In this document: positions 42,427 through 52,073 of the stretch, piece after piece | Position numbering within the stretch: position 1 is the first letter of the stretch | Layout: each line of letters begins with the position of its first letter | NCBI RefSeq assembly: GCF_034531395.1 | Contig: NZ_JARVCO010000010.1 | Coordinates: 744,001 to 808,000 of the forward strand | Origin: Pontiella agarivorans | GTDB lineage: Bacteria; Verrucomicrobiota; Kiritimatiellia; Kiritimatiellales; Pontiellaceae | Direction of reading: 5' to 3' | DNA length: 64,000 nucleotides | Notes under the pieces: generated by a model | Database searches by the model: none | What the model was told of the DNA's origin: nothing | What the model saw: only the letters and a program-made list of their open reading frames with translations | Program-made: the position numbers and the translations under genes

Positions 42427-44325
42427 ATGACAAGATGTAGACAACGCTATCTTTTTTTAGCGATTAGCATTGCCATGGCTTGGGGCGTCCGAGCGGAGGA
42501 GAAGGATCGTCCAAATATTCTTTGGTTGACCTGTGAGGACAATAATGTGGATTGGGTGGGGTGTTACGGGAATCCGCATGCGGAGACTCCAAATATTGAT
42601 GCTCTAGCGGCTGAAGGATTTCAATATATGCATTGCTATGCAAATGCTCCGGTTTGCGCGCCTTCCCGTTCTACGTGGATTACAGGCATTCATGCCGTCT
42701 CCAGCGGGACGCACGCGATGAGAAGCCGTAATAAAATTCCATTTGATCTCGTTCAATATTATCCAGATAATCTGAAGGAAAACGGATATTATGTAGGGAA
42801 CGATAGTAAGACGGATTATAATATCGGCGGCCGCAATGATAAAGCGTGTTGGGATAACCCCGGGCGGGTTAACTGGGATCAGTTGAAGGCGAATCAACCT
42901 TTTTTTCAGGTCATCAATAATTTGAATTCGCACGAGAGCCGGGCGCAGGGCGATGTGGAGCATACAGATCATGATCCGGCAGATGTTTCTTTGCGAAAAT
43001 ATCATCCAGATCTTCCTGATATCCGAAAAACGTACGCAAAATATCATGATGCCATGAAAAAAATGGATTCCGGCATCGGGGCAGCTTTGGCCCAGTTAGA
43101 GAAGAGCGGGCTGGCGGAAAATACGATTGTTGTTTACAACTCCGACCATGGCGGGGTGATGCCGCGGAGTAAACGGTATATCTTCAACAGCGGACTGCAT
43201 TGTCCGCTGATTATTCGGATTCCTGAACGATACAGGCATCTGTGGCCGGAGGAAGAGCCCGGGATGAAGGTCGATCGTTTGGTTGGTTTGATCGATATGC
43301 CGAAAACCTGGCTTAGCCTGACGGGGACAAAAGTTCCTGAAGTCATGCAGGGGCACATATTCTTGGGAGCGCAGGCTGAAGAAGAGCCGGCGTATCATTT
43401 TGCTTATCGAGGCCGAATGGATGAGCGGTGTGAGAGTGCACGTGCTGTTTGTGATAAGCAGTACCTTTATATTCGAAACTACATGCCGCAGATACCCTGG
43501 ATGCAGAATTTGGAGTTTCTGTGGCGAATGAAGGCGATGAAGGCATGGGATGAATACGTAAAATCGGGTCGGGCCACGGAAGTACAAAGCCGATTCTTCA
43601 GGCCGAAGGGGTTTCGCGAAGAGTTATATGATAACGTGAATGATCCGGATAATGTGAATAACTTGATCGAAAACGAGGCATACTCCGCCGTGGCCAGCCG
43701 CATGAGAGCGGAATTGCGAAAGTGGCAGCTTCAAGTTCATGATGCGGGCTTGCTGCCTGAGTTTGATATGATCAAACGCGCGGCGGACAATCATACTACG
43801 ATTTATGAGATGGTGCGTGATCCGGAACTCTACGATCTTCCCGCTTTACTAGATGCGGCGGATGTGGCGCTGATGCAAGAACCCTCAAATAGACCAATCT
43901 TAACGGACATGCTGTCGAATCCGGATTCTGGGATTCGGTATTGGGGGGTGGTCGGGCTTTTCCTGCTCAATGAGAATCCGGCAGCAGTGGACGCTCTTTT
44001 AACGGATGAATCACATGAAGTCCGCGCCATGGCGGCCTGGTTAACTATTCGATGTGGTGATCGAGATAAAGGATTGGATACGTTGAAGCAAATGTTGGAG
44101 CAGCGTTCGTATGCCACGCTGAAAATTCTAAATATTCTGGATTGGATTGGGGATGATGCCAAGAGCTTGCTGCCTACGGTGAAACAGGTAGACCATAACC
44201 GCTATGAAAACGATATGCGCGATAATCTTTTGTACAAATATGGACTGATCGAGTCCAAACTTGTTCGCTTGCAAAAAGCACGTGATAAAATGAAGAAAAA
44301 AGGATCGGGTCAGGCAGAAAAATAA
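42427..44325 (+). CDS. Family S1 sulfatase with HEAT-like C-terminal domain
   Basis: A 632-residue exported sulfatase (signal peptide YLFLAISIAMAWGVRAEE). Motifs: NILWLTCEDNNVDWVGCYGN, CAPSR (C77), VGNDSKTDYNIGG, NLNSHESR and VVYNSDHGGVMPRSKRYIFN as the second metal site. After about residue 450 a helical extension with repeats (IRYWGVVGLFLLNENPAAVD, HEVRAMAAWLTIRCG) resembles HEAT repeats and matches the C terminus of the deleted sulfatase at 23272. The frame is open to 42352, but ATG 42427 follows GGAGAA and begins the signal peptide. The protein sits between the N-terminal and C-terminal remnants of a dead propeller gene. The subfamily is uncertain. Confidence 0.93.
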   Translation: MTRCRQRYLFLAISIAMAWGVRAEEKDRPNILWLTCEDNNVDWVGCYGNPHAETPNIDALAAEGFQYMHCYANAPVCAPSRSTWITGIHAVSSGTHAMRSRNKIPFDLVQYYPDNLKENGYYVGNDSKTDYNIGGRNDKACWDNPGRVNWDQLKANQPFFQVINNLNSHESRAQGDVEHTDHDPADVSLRKYHPDLPDIRKTYAKYHDAMKKMDSGIGAALAQLEKSGLAENTIVVYNSDHGGVMPRSKRYIFNSGLHCPLIIRIPERYRHLWPEEEPGMKVDRLVGLIDMPKTWLSLTGTKVPEVMQGHIFLGAQAEEEPAYHFAYRGRMDERCESARAVCDKQYLYIRNYMPQIPWMQNLEFLWRMKAMKAWDEYVKSGRATEVQSRFFRPKGFREELYDNVNDPDNVNNLIENEAYSAVASRMRAELRKWQLQVHDAGLLPEFDMIKRAADNHTTIYEMVRDPELYDLPALLDAADVALMQEPSNRPILTDMLSNPDSGIRYWGVVGLFLLNENPAAVDALLTDESHEVRAMAAWLTIRCGDRDKGLDTLKQMLEQRSYATLKILNILDWIGDDAKSLLPTVKQVDHNRYENDMRDNLLYKYGLIESKLVRLQKARDKMKKKGSGQAEK

Positions 44326-44503
44326 GCCGTGTTCGTGTTTTCTTGAGGCGGTTTGGTGATTTACGCGGACAGGAAACAAACAGAAGGAGAGTGCCCATGA
44401 CGGGACGAAAAAGGATCTTGATGCGAGGGATTCTCCAATCTGTATTTTTCTGAAAGTATGCACTTAAAGTGCATGCGCATCCCTTGTTTAGGGCGAACTC
44501 GTC

Positions 44504-44680
44504 ACTGACGTACCGCCTTTTTGCGAGAGCATTGTTACAGCCTGCAACACCGCATTCATTAAAGAAAGCGGCACGCGCATCCTCAACAAACAGACCGTCA
44601 TCGGACTCAAAAACCTCGACTCCGATGGAGACGGTCTGAATAACCTCGTAGACTATGTGTTGGGCAGGGCCCCGTTTATC
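44504..44680 (+). pseudogene. Fragment with calcium-binding EF-hand-like/TSP3 repeat
   Basis: About 59 codons read in one frame TDVPPFCESIVTACNTAFIK and LDSDGDGLNNLVDYVLG. The DSDGDGLNNLVDYVLG part is the C-terminal calcium-binding repeat found in many Verrucomicrobia and Kiritimatiellota secreted proteins, also seen as DPDGDGVTNIAEFGLG at the end of 59683-63000. There is no start and no sensible continuation, so it is a leftover. The rest of 44326-45018 holds no other gene I can support, apart from the promoter box at 44920. Confidence 0.45.
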
Positions 44681-44919
44681 GCCGCACTCCTGAGGGAATC
44701 GAACCGAAATGGTCAATCAGGGTGGAGTATTGGAATATATTTATCGCCGTTGAACCGATGTTGCCAGCCGTGGGCTCTCATACCGGATCGAGCAGACCGA
44801 TAACCTGCTTTCCAATAAAAGCAGCCGCCGAGCGGCGAGGAGAACAGGGCGTTTCCTGAGAGCTTGAGAGCAGGGTTTAATCTTCTGAGCTCTCTGCACC
44901 TTGACTCAGAGGAGGGCGC

Positions 44920-44963
44920 CATACGTTCGTATAGGTTGCTGGTATCAAGAAGTGTGGTAAGCA
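44920..44963 (+). promoter_or_regulatory. CATAC-N4-GTAT box, site 3
   Basis: CATACGTTCGTATAGG (44920-44935) is followed by -35 TTGCTG (44936-44941), 16 bases and TAAGCA (44958-44963). Gene start 45019 is 56 bases further. Confidence 0.5.
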
Positions 44964-45018
44964 GATAGATAACGGTTTTTTTAGGGTCAGTCGGCACCCG
45001 GATGGAGATTGAAACGCT

Positions 45019-45705
45019 ATGAAAATGATGATTGCGGCAATGGTATTATCAGGCTTGAGCATCACGTATGCCGGAAACCTGACTATAGATAATACGAGAC
45101 CATTTGGTGAGCAAGACTATCTGGTGAATGTGCTGGATGTGGAAGGAGCGAGGATAATAGGTGCACCGGTTCGTCGTAACGATGACGAGAAGCCCGAAAA
45201 GGAGGCGAGTGTCAGCCGGACGGTAGGACAAACCTTTATGCTGAACTACGATTATACCTTAGACTCCATCGTGGTCAGGAGTGCCGGAGAGCATGACTTG
45301 AGCGGGATCTCATATCCGAAACTCTGGGTGAAAATCATTGATGTGGACAGATCCACTCAGCTCTATGAGGACACGTTTGATTTCTCGGGACAGAAAATTG
45401 AGGCGGGATGCTATCTGACACTGACCTTTCAGGAGCGGCTTAACCTGGTTCGGAGAAAAAAATATTTGATGGCGTTTTGGTTCGATAATGACAACGACGA
45501 GACCTTTCTTTTGGCACGCACCCAGACAGATAAATCAGGAACTTTTTCCGGGGGGTTATATTATGAAAGCGGTCAGCAACCTGCTATGAAACCGTCGCAG
45601 TTCGGACTGGAGTATCCCGTGAGATTTGAAGGGAATTTCAGTCGTGATCTGTGTTTTGGATTAGTGGGCAATGCCGAATATGAAACCTTAGGACTCATTT
45701 TTTAG
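45019..45705 (+). CDS. Exported protein of unknown function
   Basis: A 228-residue protein that I do not recognise. Signal peptide KMMIAAMVLSGLSITYAG. The mature part is beta-rich, with LDSIVVRSAGEHDLSGI, KLWVKIIDVDRSTQLYEDTF, FLLARTQTDKSGTFSGGLYY and a final FEGNFSRDLCFGLVGNAEYE. The alternating strands look like a carbohydrate-binding beta-sandwich, but this is shape only. It stands alone, with the site-3 CATAC box directly upstream and a gene remnant downstream. Codon use matches its neighbours. Confidence 0.7.
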   Translation: MKMMIAAMVLSGLSITYAGNLTIDNTRPFGEQDYLVNVLDVEGARIIGAPVRRNDDEKPEKEASVSRTVGQTFMLNYDYTLDSIVVRSAGEHDLSGISYPKLWVKIIDVDRSTQLYEDTFDFSGQKIEAGCYLTLTFQERLNLVRRKKYLMAFWFDNDNDETFLLARTQTDKSGTFSGGLYYESGQQPAMKPSQFGLEYPVRFEGNFSRDLCFGLVGNAEYETLGLIF

Positions 45706-45820
45706 CCGCTGACCATCGAGGTGGAATCACAGAAATATGATGCGTGTTCATCGCTGAGTTGCTGGAAAAAATATTTTTCAGTTCCCTGATTGATGACGGG
45801 CAGTAACAAAAAATATCGAA

Positions 45821-45925
45821 ATGACCACAGTCCGTGCGGCGTTAAGCTCGGGTTCTACTGCCTACTGGATTCGCGCGACCGGTGAGTGCTCCGCCATCGC
45901 GGCCGTATTATCAATATATGAGTGA
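45821..45925 (+). pseudogene. C-terminal remnant of the propeller protein family of 56779-59169
   Basis: About 34 codons and a stop: TTVRAALSSGSTAYWIRATG, then ECSAIAAVLSIYE and TGA. This corresponds to the end of the intact protein at 59169 (FSAYWVRAVCHSDTTATVQF, VYE). The earlier part is lost. It lies about 3.5 kb downstream of the matching N-terminal remnant at 42122. The stretch 45706-45820 may hold further decayed remains, but nothing clear. Confidence 0.6.
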
Positions 45926-45996
45926 TAACCCCCCGGGCGAATCAGCAGAAGTGTTGCGCCTTGATCCATATCATCACTCTGTTTCAGGAGAATCCT

Positions 45997-47517
45997 ATGT
46001 GCAGAAATCATCTCATCGCCGCGATACTTTGTGCGAGCGGCCTGCTTGCGGGAATACCGTCGGCATCGGGGGCAGTTTCCAAGGATTGGAAATGCTCGGT
46101 CCCGGTTCCTGTTTTTGACCGGGAGCCAGGCTATGTAGAGTTGTATTGGAAGGCCTGGGAGCTGGCGCACGAACAGATCAAAGAACAGAACGGGCTTCCT
46201 CAGCCCCGGTATATCGATGAGGCATTCTGGGATGATACGATCTGGATCTGGGACACCTGCTTCATGGTTATGTTCTGCAAGTATGCTCCGGATGAGTTTC
46301 CCGGAGTTGAGAGTTTGAATAATTTTTATTTTCCTCTTCATGACCCGTCGGTTGAGAAGGGGACTTTTCCGCTGAATATCCAGCATCCGGATAATCCGCC
46401 ACTTTTTGCCTGGGTTGAATATGAAAACTTTATGGTCACGGGAGACCGTGCTCATGCTGTTAACCTGCTGATCGGGACGAAGTATCTTCAGAAACACTAT
46501 AAGTGGTTTGATAAGGCACCTACCGGATGGCGATTTTATTCCAAGGCGCAGCGACGAAAAAAAAGCGTACCTGTTCGGTTGAAGAAAACTGAAAACGGAT
46601 TCCAGTGGAGCGGGGTTCAAAGCGGCATGGATAACACGCCACGCAAGGGCGGGCTCTGGATTGATGCCATTTCCCAGCAGGCACTCTCTGCGCTGTATAT
46701 AAGTCGTATGGCGGAGCAGATTGGGCAAACTGAGATCGCCGAATCCTGGAATGAAACGTATCAGGAAATCAAAGACCAGGTTAACGAACTGTATTGGAAT
46801 GAAGAAGATGGCATATACTATGATGTTGATCCCTCGACCGGCAGGCATCTTAAGGTTAAAACGCCCGCTTCATATTGGGCGATGCTTGCGGAATTATGCA
46901 GTCCGGAACAGGCCGGTAAAATGGTTGAACACATTCGAAATCCGGAAGCATTCGGCGGGGAGCGGCCCTGGGTGACGGTGGCGCGCAGTGATCCCGGTTT
47001 CACAACACCGGATGGAAACTATTGGCGTGGCGGTATCTGGCTTCCGACGGCCTACATGGGGACGAAGGCGCTGGAGAAATACGGTTATTTTGACGAGGCG
47101 GATGAGGCTGCAGAGCGGCTTTTATCGCATATGCTTCGCACCTATGAAGGCTATAAACCGAGCTCCATTTGGGAGTGCTACAGCCCGACGCGCGATACGC
47201 CCGCTGATCATAATGGAAAACTGGTTCGCCCCGACTTTTGCGGTTGGTCGGCACTGGGACCGATTTCTCTCTTCATCGAGAATGTGCTTGGATTCCATGT
47301 TATCGATGCGCCGGGAAAAAAGATTGAGTGGCGTCTGCATCAGGATGGCCGGCATGGAATCAGAAATCTGAAATTCGGCCATATTGTGACGGATATCCTG
47401 TTTGATGGTGAACGGACGGTGACGGTTAAGAGCAGCGCTCCCTACACCCTCGTAATTAATGAGCGTAAACACAGGATCGAGTCCGGGCTGACTACGATTG
47501 ATACAGAGCGCGAATGA
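45997..47517 (+). CDS. GH63-like (trehalase-clan) glycoside hydrolase
   Basis: A 506-residue exported enzyme with an (alpha/alpha)6 barrel. Signal peptide RNHLIAAILCASGLLAGIPS. Blocks: FWDDTIWIWDTCFMVMFCKY, QWSGVQSGMDNTPRKG with the typical GMDNTPR, YWRGGIWLPTAYMGTKALEK, and FCGWSALGPISLFIENVLG. GMDNTPR, WRGGIW and GWSALGP are hallmarks of the GH37/GH63 group (alpha-glucosidase, mannosylglycerate hydrolase and trehalase relatives). Substrate is unknown. It is probably an alpha-exo-hydrolase in the polysaccharide pathway. ATG 45997 follows CAGGAG six bases upstream; the frame is open to 45922. It probably has its own promoter in the gap before it. Confidence 0.85.
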   Translation: MCRNHLIAAILCASGLLAGIPSASGAVSKDWKCSVPVPVFDREPGYVELYWKAWELAHEQIKEQNGLPQPRYIDEAFWDDTIWIWDTCFMVMFCKYAPDEFPGVESLNNFYFPLHDPSVEKGTFPLNIQHPDNPPLFAWVEYENFMVTGDRAHAVNLLIGTKYLQKHYKWFDKAPTGWRFYSKAQRRKKSVPVRLKKTENGFQWSGVQSGMDNTPRKGGLWIDAISQQALSALYISRMAEQIGQTEIAESWNETYQEIKDQVNELYWNEEDGIYYDVDPSTGRHLKVKTPASYWAMLAELCSPEQAGKMVEHIRNPEAFGGERPWVTVARSDPGFTTPDGNYWRGGIWLPTAYMGTKALEKYGYFDEADEAAERLLSHMLRTYEGYKPSSIWECYSPTRDTPADHNGKLVRPDFCGWSALGPISLFIENVLGFHVIDAPGKKIEWRLHQDGRHGIRNLKFGHIVTDILFDGERTVTVKSSAPYTLVINERKHRIESGLTTIDTERE

Positions 47518-47579
47518 GCGAATGGATGGGCGTGTTCATCGTCTGGCCGAATCTCCGGATCCGGACCTGTGCTTTCACA

Positions 47580-47623
47580 CATACTTTCGTCTAGCTATCC
47601 GAAAAGGATACATCCGTTACTTT
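47580..47623 (+). promoter_or_regulatory. CATAC-N4-GTAT box, site 4 (degenerate)
   Basis: CATACTTTCGTCTAGC (47580-47595) differs from the others mainly by GTCT for GTAT. In the same slots follow TATCCG, a 16-base spacer and TACTTT (47618-47623). The sulfatase ATG is 46 bases downstream. Confidence 0.35.
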
Positions 47624-47668
47624 ACTAAGGACTCGGGGGATAAGGCTGCCCCTTTAGAAAGGAGTGTC

Positions 47669-49090
47669 ATGAAGAAAAACTGTATTTCAACTCTGTTATC
47701 GGTTTGCGCGTTGGCTGCTGCGACAGCGCTTGCCGCGGATAAACCAAACATTCTCTTTATTGCGATCGACGACTTGCGTCCCCAGCTGGGGTGTTACGGT
47801 GAGCCGGAGCCGATCACGCCGAATATCGACCGGCTGGCGGCTGAAGGAACACGGTTCGATCGTGCCTATGTGTGTTATCCCCTTTGTCTGCCTTCGCGCG
47901 CGGCACTTAATATCGGAAAGCGGGTGACAAATAATAAATTGCCGGATGGAACCTCGGGTAAATTTCACGACATGATCGCGGTGCAGCAGACTTTGCCGAA
48001 AACGCTTCGCAATGCGGGGTACTACACAGCAGTGCATGGTAAATTTTATCATGGCGGTGTGCCGAAAGCCGATGTGGAGGCCTGGGATGTTCCTGGGGAA
48101 TTCTGGATCGATGATATCCATGACTGGTCACCGGAAATTGAATCGAAGATGGTGGAGTGGGGCGGTCGTCAGGATCAGATGGACAAGATGAATCAGGACC
48201 GGAAAGGTAACGGTGCATTGGTTTGGGCATCCATTGACGGGCCGGACAATCTGCTTAACGACGGCAAGGTGGCTGATAAAACGATCGAACTGTTGCGCAA
48301 CCGGCCGAAAAATAGACCGTTCTTCATTGTGGCCGGTTTCTCCCGTCCGCATATGCCGTGGGTGGCTCCGAAAAAATATTTTGATATGTACCCTGAAGAT
48401 GCCGGTAAACTGGCCTATGTGCCTGAGGGGCGCCGTGTTCTCGACAAACAGGACCTGAAGTCCGGCGTCGGTGCCAATGGAGAATGGAACGAGGGGGTTA
48501 CGGATGAGCAGGCGCAGAAGCTGATCCGAGGTTACATGGCCAGCACGACCTACGTCGATGCGCAGGTGGGAAAACTGCTCGCTGAATTAAAGGTGCTGGG
48601 ACTGGAGAAGGACACGATTGTGGTTCTGTGGGGCGATCATGGCTACCATTTGACCGACCACGGGCTTTGGCGAAAGAATACACCTTATCACGTATCCCTT
48701 CGGTGCCCGCTTATTTTTCGTGTGCCGGGAACGAAGTCCGGACAGGTGGTGGAACGGGTGGTTGAAAATATTGATATCTACCCGACCTTGCTGGAGTTGG
48801 CAGAAACTTCTGTGCCGTCCTGTGTACAACTTGATGGGAAAAGCCTGGTCCCTTTGTTGAAAAATCCAGTGGCGAATATTGGAGGAGAGGCATTTACCAG
48901 TGCGGGGAATCATTACGGGCTGGTGACTGATCAGTACCGCTTTACGATTCTCAAGAATAACAAGGGATATAAGTTATTTGACCTGAAAAAGGATCCCGGT
49001 GAGTGGAATAATCTCGCGGAAGATCCCAAATACAAAGAATTGATTGAAAAATATGCGGCAAAGGTTCGTACGGCATGGGGTTTAAATTAA
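47669..49090 (+). CDS. Family S1 sulfatase, iduronate-2-sulfatase-like branch
   Basis: A 473-residue exported sulfatase. Signal peptide MKKNCISTLLSVCALAAAT. Motifs: ILFIAIDDLRPQLGCYGEPE, CLPSR (C73), AALNIGKRVTNN, VHGKFYHGGVP, VAGFSRPHMPWVAPKKYFDM and LWGDHGYHLTDHGLWRKNTP. The IDDLRPQLGCYG, FSRPHMPW and GDHGYHLGEH-type motifs are typical of the iduronate-2-sulfatase branch (S1_7-like). ATG 47669 is preceded by AAAGGAGTGT; the frame is open to 47498, but the extension overlaps the previous gene. It starts a run with the GH29, another sulfatase and the GH2. Confidence 0.94.
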   Translation: MKKNCISTLLSVCALAAATALAADKPNILFIAIDDLRPQLGCYGEPEPITPNIDRLAAEGTRFDRAYVCYPLCLPSRAALNIGKRVTNNKLPDGTSGKFHDMIAVQQTLPKTLRNAGYYTAVHGKFYHGGVPKADVEAWDVPGEFWIDDIHDWSPEIESKMVEWGGRQDQMDKMNQDRKGNGALVWASIDGPDNLLNDGKVADKTIELLRNRPKNRPFFIVAGFSRPHMPWVAPKKYFDMYPEDAGKLAYVPEGRRVLDKQDLKSGVGANGEWNEGVTDEQAQKLIRGYMASTTYVDAQVGKLLAELKVLGLEKDTIVVLWGDHGYHLTDHGLWRKNTPYHVSLRCPLIFRVPGTKSGQVVERVVENIDIYPTLLELAETSVPSCVQLDGKSLVPLLKNPVANIGGEAFTSAGNHYGLVTDQYRFTILKNNKGYKLFDLKKDPGEWNNLAEDPKYKELIEKYAAKVRTAWGLN

Positions 49091-49111
49091 CGACGTAGGA
49101 TAAAACATCAT

Positions 49112-50575
49112 ATGAATATAAAAATGATTTCTCTAGGGATTTTTGTTGTTGCTGCTGCTGGAGCGAAGGCCGCGGAGCATTATAAACCGACCTATGATTC
49201 GCTCAATGCACACCAAACACCGGAATGGTTCAGGGATGCCAAGCTGGGTATTTATACGCACTGGACACCGACCACCGTGGGAAATGAAAATGTGGGTTGC
49301 GGCTGGTATCCGTTTCATATGTATTGCCGCGATGAAAAACTCAACGGTCATCTGGAAGTTAAGGGTAAGGGACCGCATCCAGCCTACACAGGGCATGTGG
49401 AGAAGTATGGTGATCCGGCGGAGTTTGGATGGAAGGATGTTATAAAAACCTTTAAACCCACGCAGTTTGATGCCGCGGAGTGGGCGGATCTGTTTTTGGA
49501 GGCCGGTGCCCGTTTTGCGGGACCGGTAGCCATTCATCACGACGGCTATCCGATGTGGGCGTCCGACGTCACGCGCTGGAATGCCGGCGATATGGCGGGT
49601 CAGGATTTTTCCGCCGAGCTGGAGCGTGAAATCCGCAAGCGCGGGATGAAGTTTGTCGCTTCATTTCACCACAGCCACACTTGGCGGTATTTTATTCCGT
49701 CCTATGAATTTGATGGCGCTGATCCGGCTAATGTGGATCTCTATTTCGAGCCGCATGAAATGGGTGATCCGCTTTCGCCTCGTTTCCGGAAATGGTGGAG
49801 AGGATTACTGAATGAGTATATTGAGAAATATGATCCGGACATGGTCTGGCTCGATATGGGGACTCGCGATATTCCTGACGATCTGATGTATCCCTTCCTC
49901 GCTGACTATTATAATCATGGACTGAAAGAGGGTAAGGAGGTCGCCACGACCGTGAAAAACTATTCTCCTTATCTGCCGGGTGCGATCATTGACTATGAAA
50001 AGGGTCGGGTTAAGGATATGCAGAAAAACCCTTGGTTGACCGATGATACGGCACAACCGGGTTGGTTCTTTTCGAATCGTGATATGGATAAAACGGCTGA
50101 TGAACTGGTGGATGAGCTGGTGGATATTGTCAGTAAGAATGGCTGTTTGTTGCTTAATGTCGGCCCGAATTCCGATGGGGTTATTCCTGAAGCCCAGAAG
50201 GATCTGTTACGTGGATTGGGCGCCTGGATGAAAGTGAACGGGGAAGCAATCTATGATACGCGACCTTGGAACGTGGCGGGAGAAGGTCCGACGAAACTCC
50301 GGAAAGAAGGCAGTTTTTCCGGCAAGTTGAAATATACCGAGAAGGACATTCGCTACACGAAAAGTAAAGATGGCTCAACCGTCTACGCGATGGTGCTGGC
50401 CCGACCGGACCGCGAAGTGGTTCTGACGGGGGTCAATGGTAAAAAGGTCTGTACGGTCGAACTGATTGGCTATGCAGGCGATCTTAAATGGAGTCAGTCT
50501 GACTCCGAACTCCGCATCATGTTCCCTTCCGGTGCCGCTGATTCCGCCGCTTATGCTTTCCGGATTACGTTATAG
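49112..50575 (+). CDS. GH29 alpha-L-fucosidase
   Basis: A 487-residue exported enzyme. Signal peptide [21 protein letters not shown]29 blocks: [39 protein letters not shown] with [17 protein letters not shown] with the candidate nucleophile D in the WLD motif, [11 protein letters not shown], and [20 protein letters not shown]. It differs clearly from the GH29 at 28692 in the strand-4 and nucleophile neighbourhood and is likely a different subfamily. It acts on terminal alpha-L-fucose. It lies 21 bases after a sulfatase and 70 before another, and is probably in the same operon. The start has AGGATAAAA upstream. Confidence 0.93.
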   Translation: MNIKMISLGIFVVAAAGAKAAEHYKPTYDSLNAHQTPEWFRDAKLGIYTHWTPTTVGNENVGCGWYPFHMYCRDEKLNGHLEVKGKGPHPAYTGHVEKYGDPAEFGWKDVIKTFKPTQFDAAEWADLFLEAGARFAGPVAIHHDGYPMWASDVTRWNAGDMAGQDFSAELEREIRKRGMKFVASFHHSHTWRYFIPSYEFDGADPANVDLYFEPHEMGDPLSPRFRKWWRGLLNEYIEKYDPDMVWLDMGTRDIPDDLMYPFLADYYNHGLKEGKEVATTVKNYSPYLPGAIIDYEKGRVKDMQKNPWLTDDTAQPGWFFSNRDMDKTADELVDELVDIVSKNGCLLLNVGPNSDGVIPEAQKDLLRGLGAWMKVNGEAIYDTRPWNVAGEGPTKLRKEGSFSGKLKYTEKDIRYTKSKDGSTVYAMVLARPDREVVLTGVNGKKVCTVELIGYAGDLKWSQSDSELRIMFPSGAADSAAYAFRITL

Positions 50576-50645
50576 GAAGAGGGGACTGATAATGGGGAGA
50601 AGTACGGGCGGTTCACGCTGTAGAAAAATCTATGAGGATTAAAGG

Positions 50646-52016
50646 ATGATAAGACATACGATAAAATTTTTTCTGAACATTGCAGGCTTGCTTTGCGTCG
50701 TCACTCAAGCTGCTGAGCCGCCTAATATTCTGATTATTCTCACTGATGATTACGGGTATGGGATTACCACTTCGTATGGTGGGGATAGCAAATGGGCCTC
50801 TACCCCGAACATTGATCGGATAGGAGCTGAAGGGGCTTGTTTTACTGAAGCCTATGTGACCTGTTCCGTATGCGGCCCGTCACGGGCCGGTATTATGACC
50901 GGCCGTTATCCGCAGCGCTTTGGCTATTACACCAACAAGGATGCTCAGGCTGGAGGGGTCCCGGCCGACCAATCCATGATGGCGGGCTATTTTAAGGAGG
51001 CAGGATATGCCACCGCTATGATCGGCAAGTGGCATCTGGGATCAACAACGCCTGGGCAGCATCCATTGGAAAAAGGATTCGACGAATATTTTGGTTTCGA
51101 TAATGCCCAGACGGACTACTTTAAATCGCCTATCCTTTTTGATGGGCGCAAGAAAGTGAAGCAACATGATTATTTGACTCGCGCGTTTACCGAACGTGCG
51201 GTGGATTTCATGGAGCGCAGCGGCGACAAACCTTTCTTTCTTTATCTGGCCTACAATGCGGTTCATGGCCCATCACAGGCTCCTCAGGAAACGGTCGATC
51301 GATACCCTAACCTTCCAGAGAGAGATGCTGTTCGGGTGGCCATGGTTGAAGAGCTTGATAATGGAGTGGGTCAGGTTCTTGATGCGTTAAAACAAATCGG
51401 TAAAGAAGATAATACGCTGGTCTTTTTCCTGAGTGATAACGGCGGACTGCCTGTTTGGTGGGAAGGCAGCAACGGAGACTTGCGCGGATTTAAGCGAGCT
51501 CAGTTTGATGGCGGAGTTAAAGTGCCCATGATGGTTCGCTGGCCTCAACGTATTCCGGCCGGCCAGGTCCGCGAACAATTGGCCATTGCGCTCGATATTC
51601 TGCCTACAGCTCTCGATGCATCGGGTATTGCTGCACCGGAGGATGAACTCCTCGATGGAATGAATCTGCTGCCGGCGCTGGAATCTGCTCAAGACCTGAA
51701 TCCGGAACGGAAACTGTTCTGGGCAGGGTCGCATTTTGATGACATAACGATGCAAACACCGGGCTATGACATGGCCGGTCCGCCTCCCTCCTGGGCGGTA
51801 CGTCAAGGTCCGTGGAAGTTGGTTCAGATTATGGAGATGGGACCGCCGATGTTATTCAATATCGAGCAGGATCCGGGGGAAACGGAAAATGTGATCGCGC
51901 AGCATCCGGAGACCTCCAGTAAAATGACGGAAGCTTTTTGCAACTGGTTTAAACTCGGGGTTCCGCCGATCGGCTGGAAGTCCGAATACTACGAACAACT
52001 TAAAAGCGTGGAATAA
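50646..52016 (+). CDS. Family S1 sulfatase, arylsulfatase A-like
   Basis: A 456-residue exported sulfatase. Signal peptide RHTIKFFLNIAGLLCVVTQA. Motifs: ILIILTDDYGYGITTSYGG, CGPSR (C76), GIMTGRYPQRFGYYT, MIGKWHLGSTTPGQHP, YLAYNAVHGPSQAP and FLSDNGGLPVWWEGSNGDLR as the second metal site. DDYGYG and GKWHLG place it in the arylsulfatase A/N-acetylgalactosamine-6-sulfatase branch. It is shorter than most. The exact subfamily is not certain. It sits between a GH29 and a GH2 on the same strand and probably in one transcript. Confidence 0.94.
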   Translation: MIRHTIKFFLNIAGLLCVVTQAAEPPNILIILTDDYGYGITTSYGGDSKWASTPNIDRIGAEGACFTEAYVTCSVCGPSRAGIMTGRYPQRFGYYTNKDAQAGGVPADQSMMAGYFKEAGYATAMIGKWHLGSTTPGQHPLEKGFDEYFGFDNAQTDYFKSPILFDGRKKVKQHDYLTRAFTERAVDFMERSGDKPFFLYLAYNAVHGPSQAPQETVDRYPNLPERDAVRVAMVEELDNGVGQVLDALKQIGKEDNTLVFFLSDNGGLPVWWEGSNGDLRGFKRAQFDGGVKVPMMVRWPQRIPAGQVREQLAIALDILPTALDASGIAAPEDELLDGMNLLPALESAQDLNPERKLFWAGSHFDDITMQTPGYDMAGPPPSWAVRQGPWKLVQIMEMGPPMLFNIEQDPGETENVIAQHPETSSKMTEAFCNWFKLGVPPIGWKSEYYEQLKSVE

Positions 52017-52073
52017 CGGATCCCGATCACGACTTTGACATGCACTTTAATACGACTCATGTGAGAGGATGGC

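Noticed and set aside
52049-52062. T7 promoter-like TAATACGACTCA upstream of the GH2 gene
   Set aside because: Only the first 12 bases match and the TATAGGG part is missing. There are no phage genes nearby, so it is chance.
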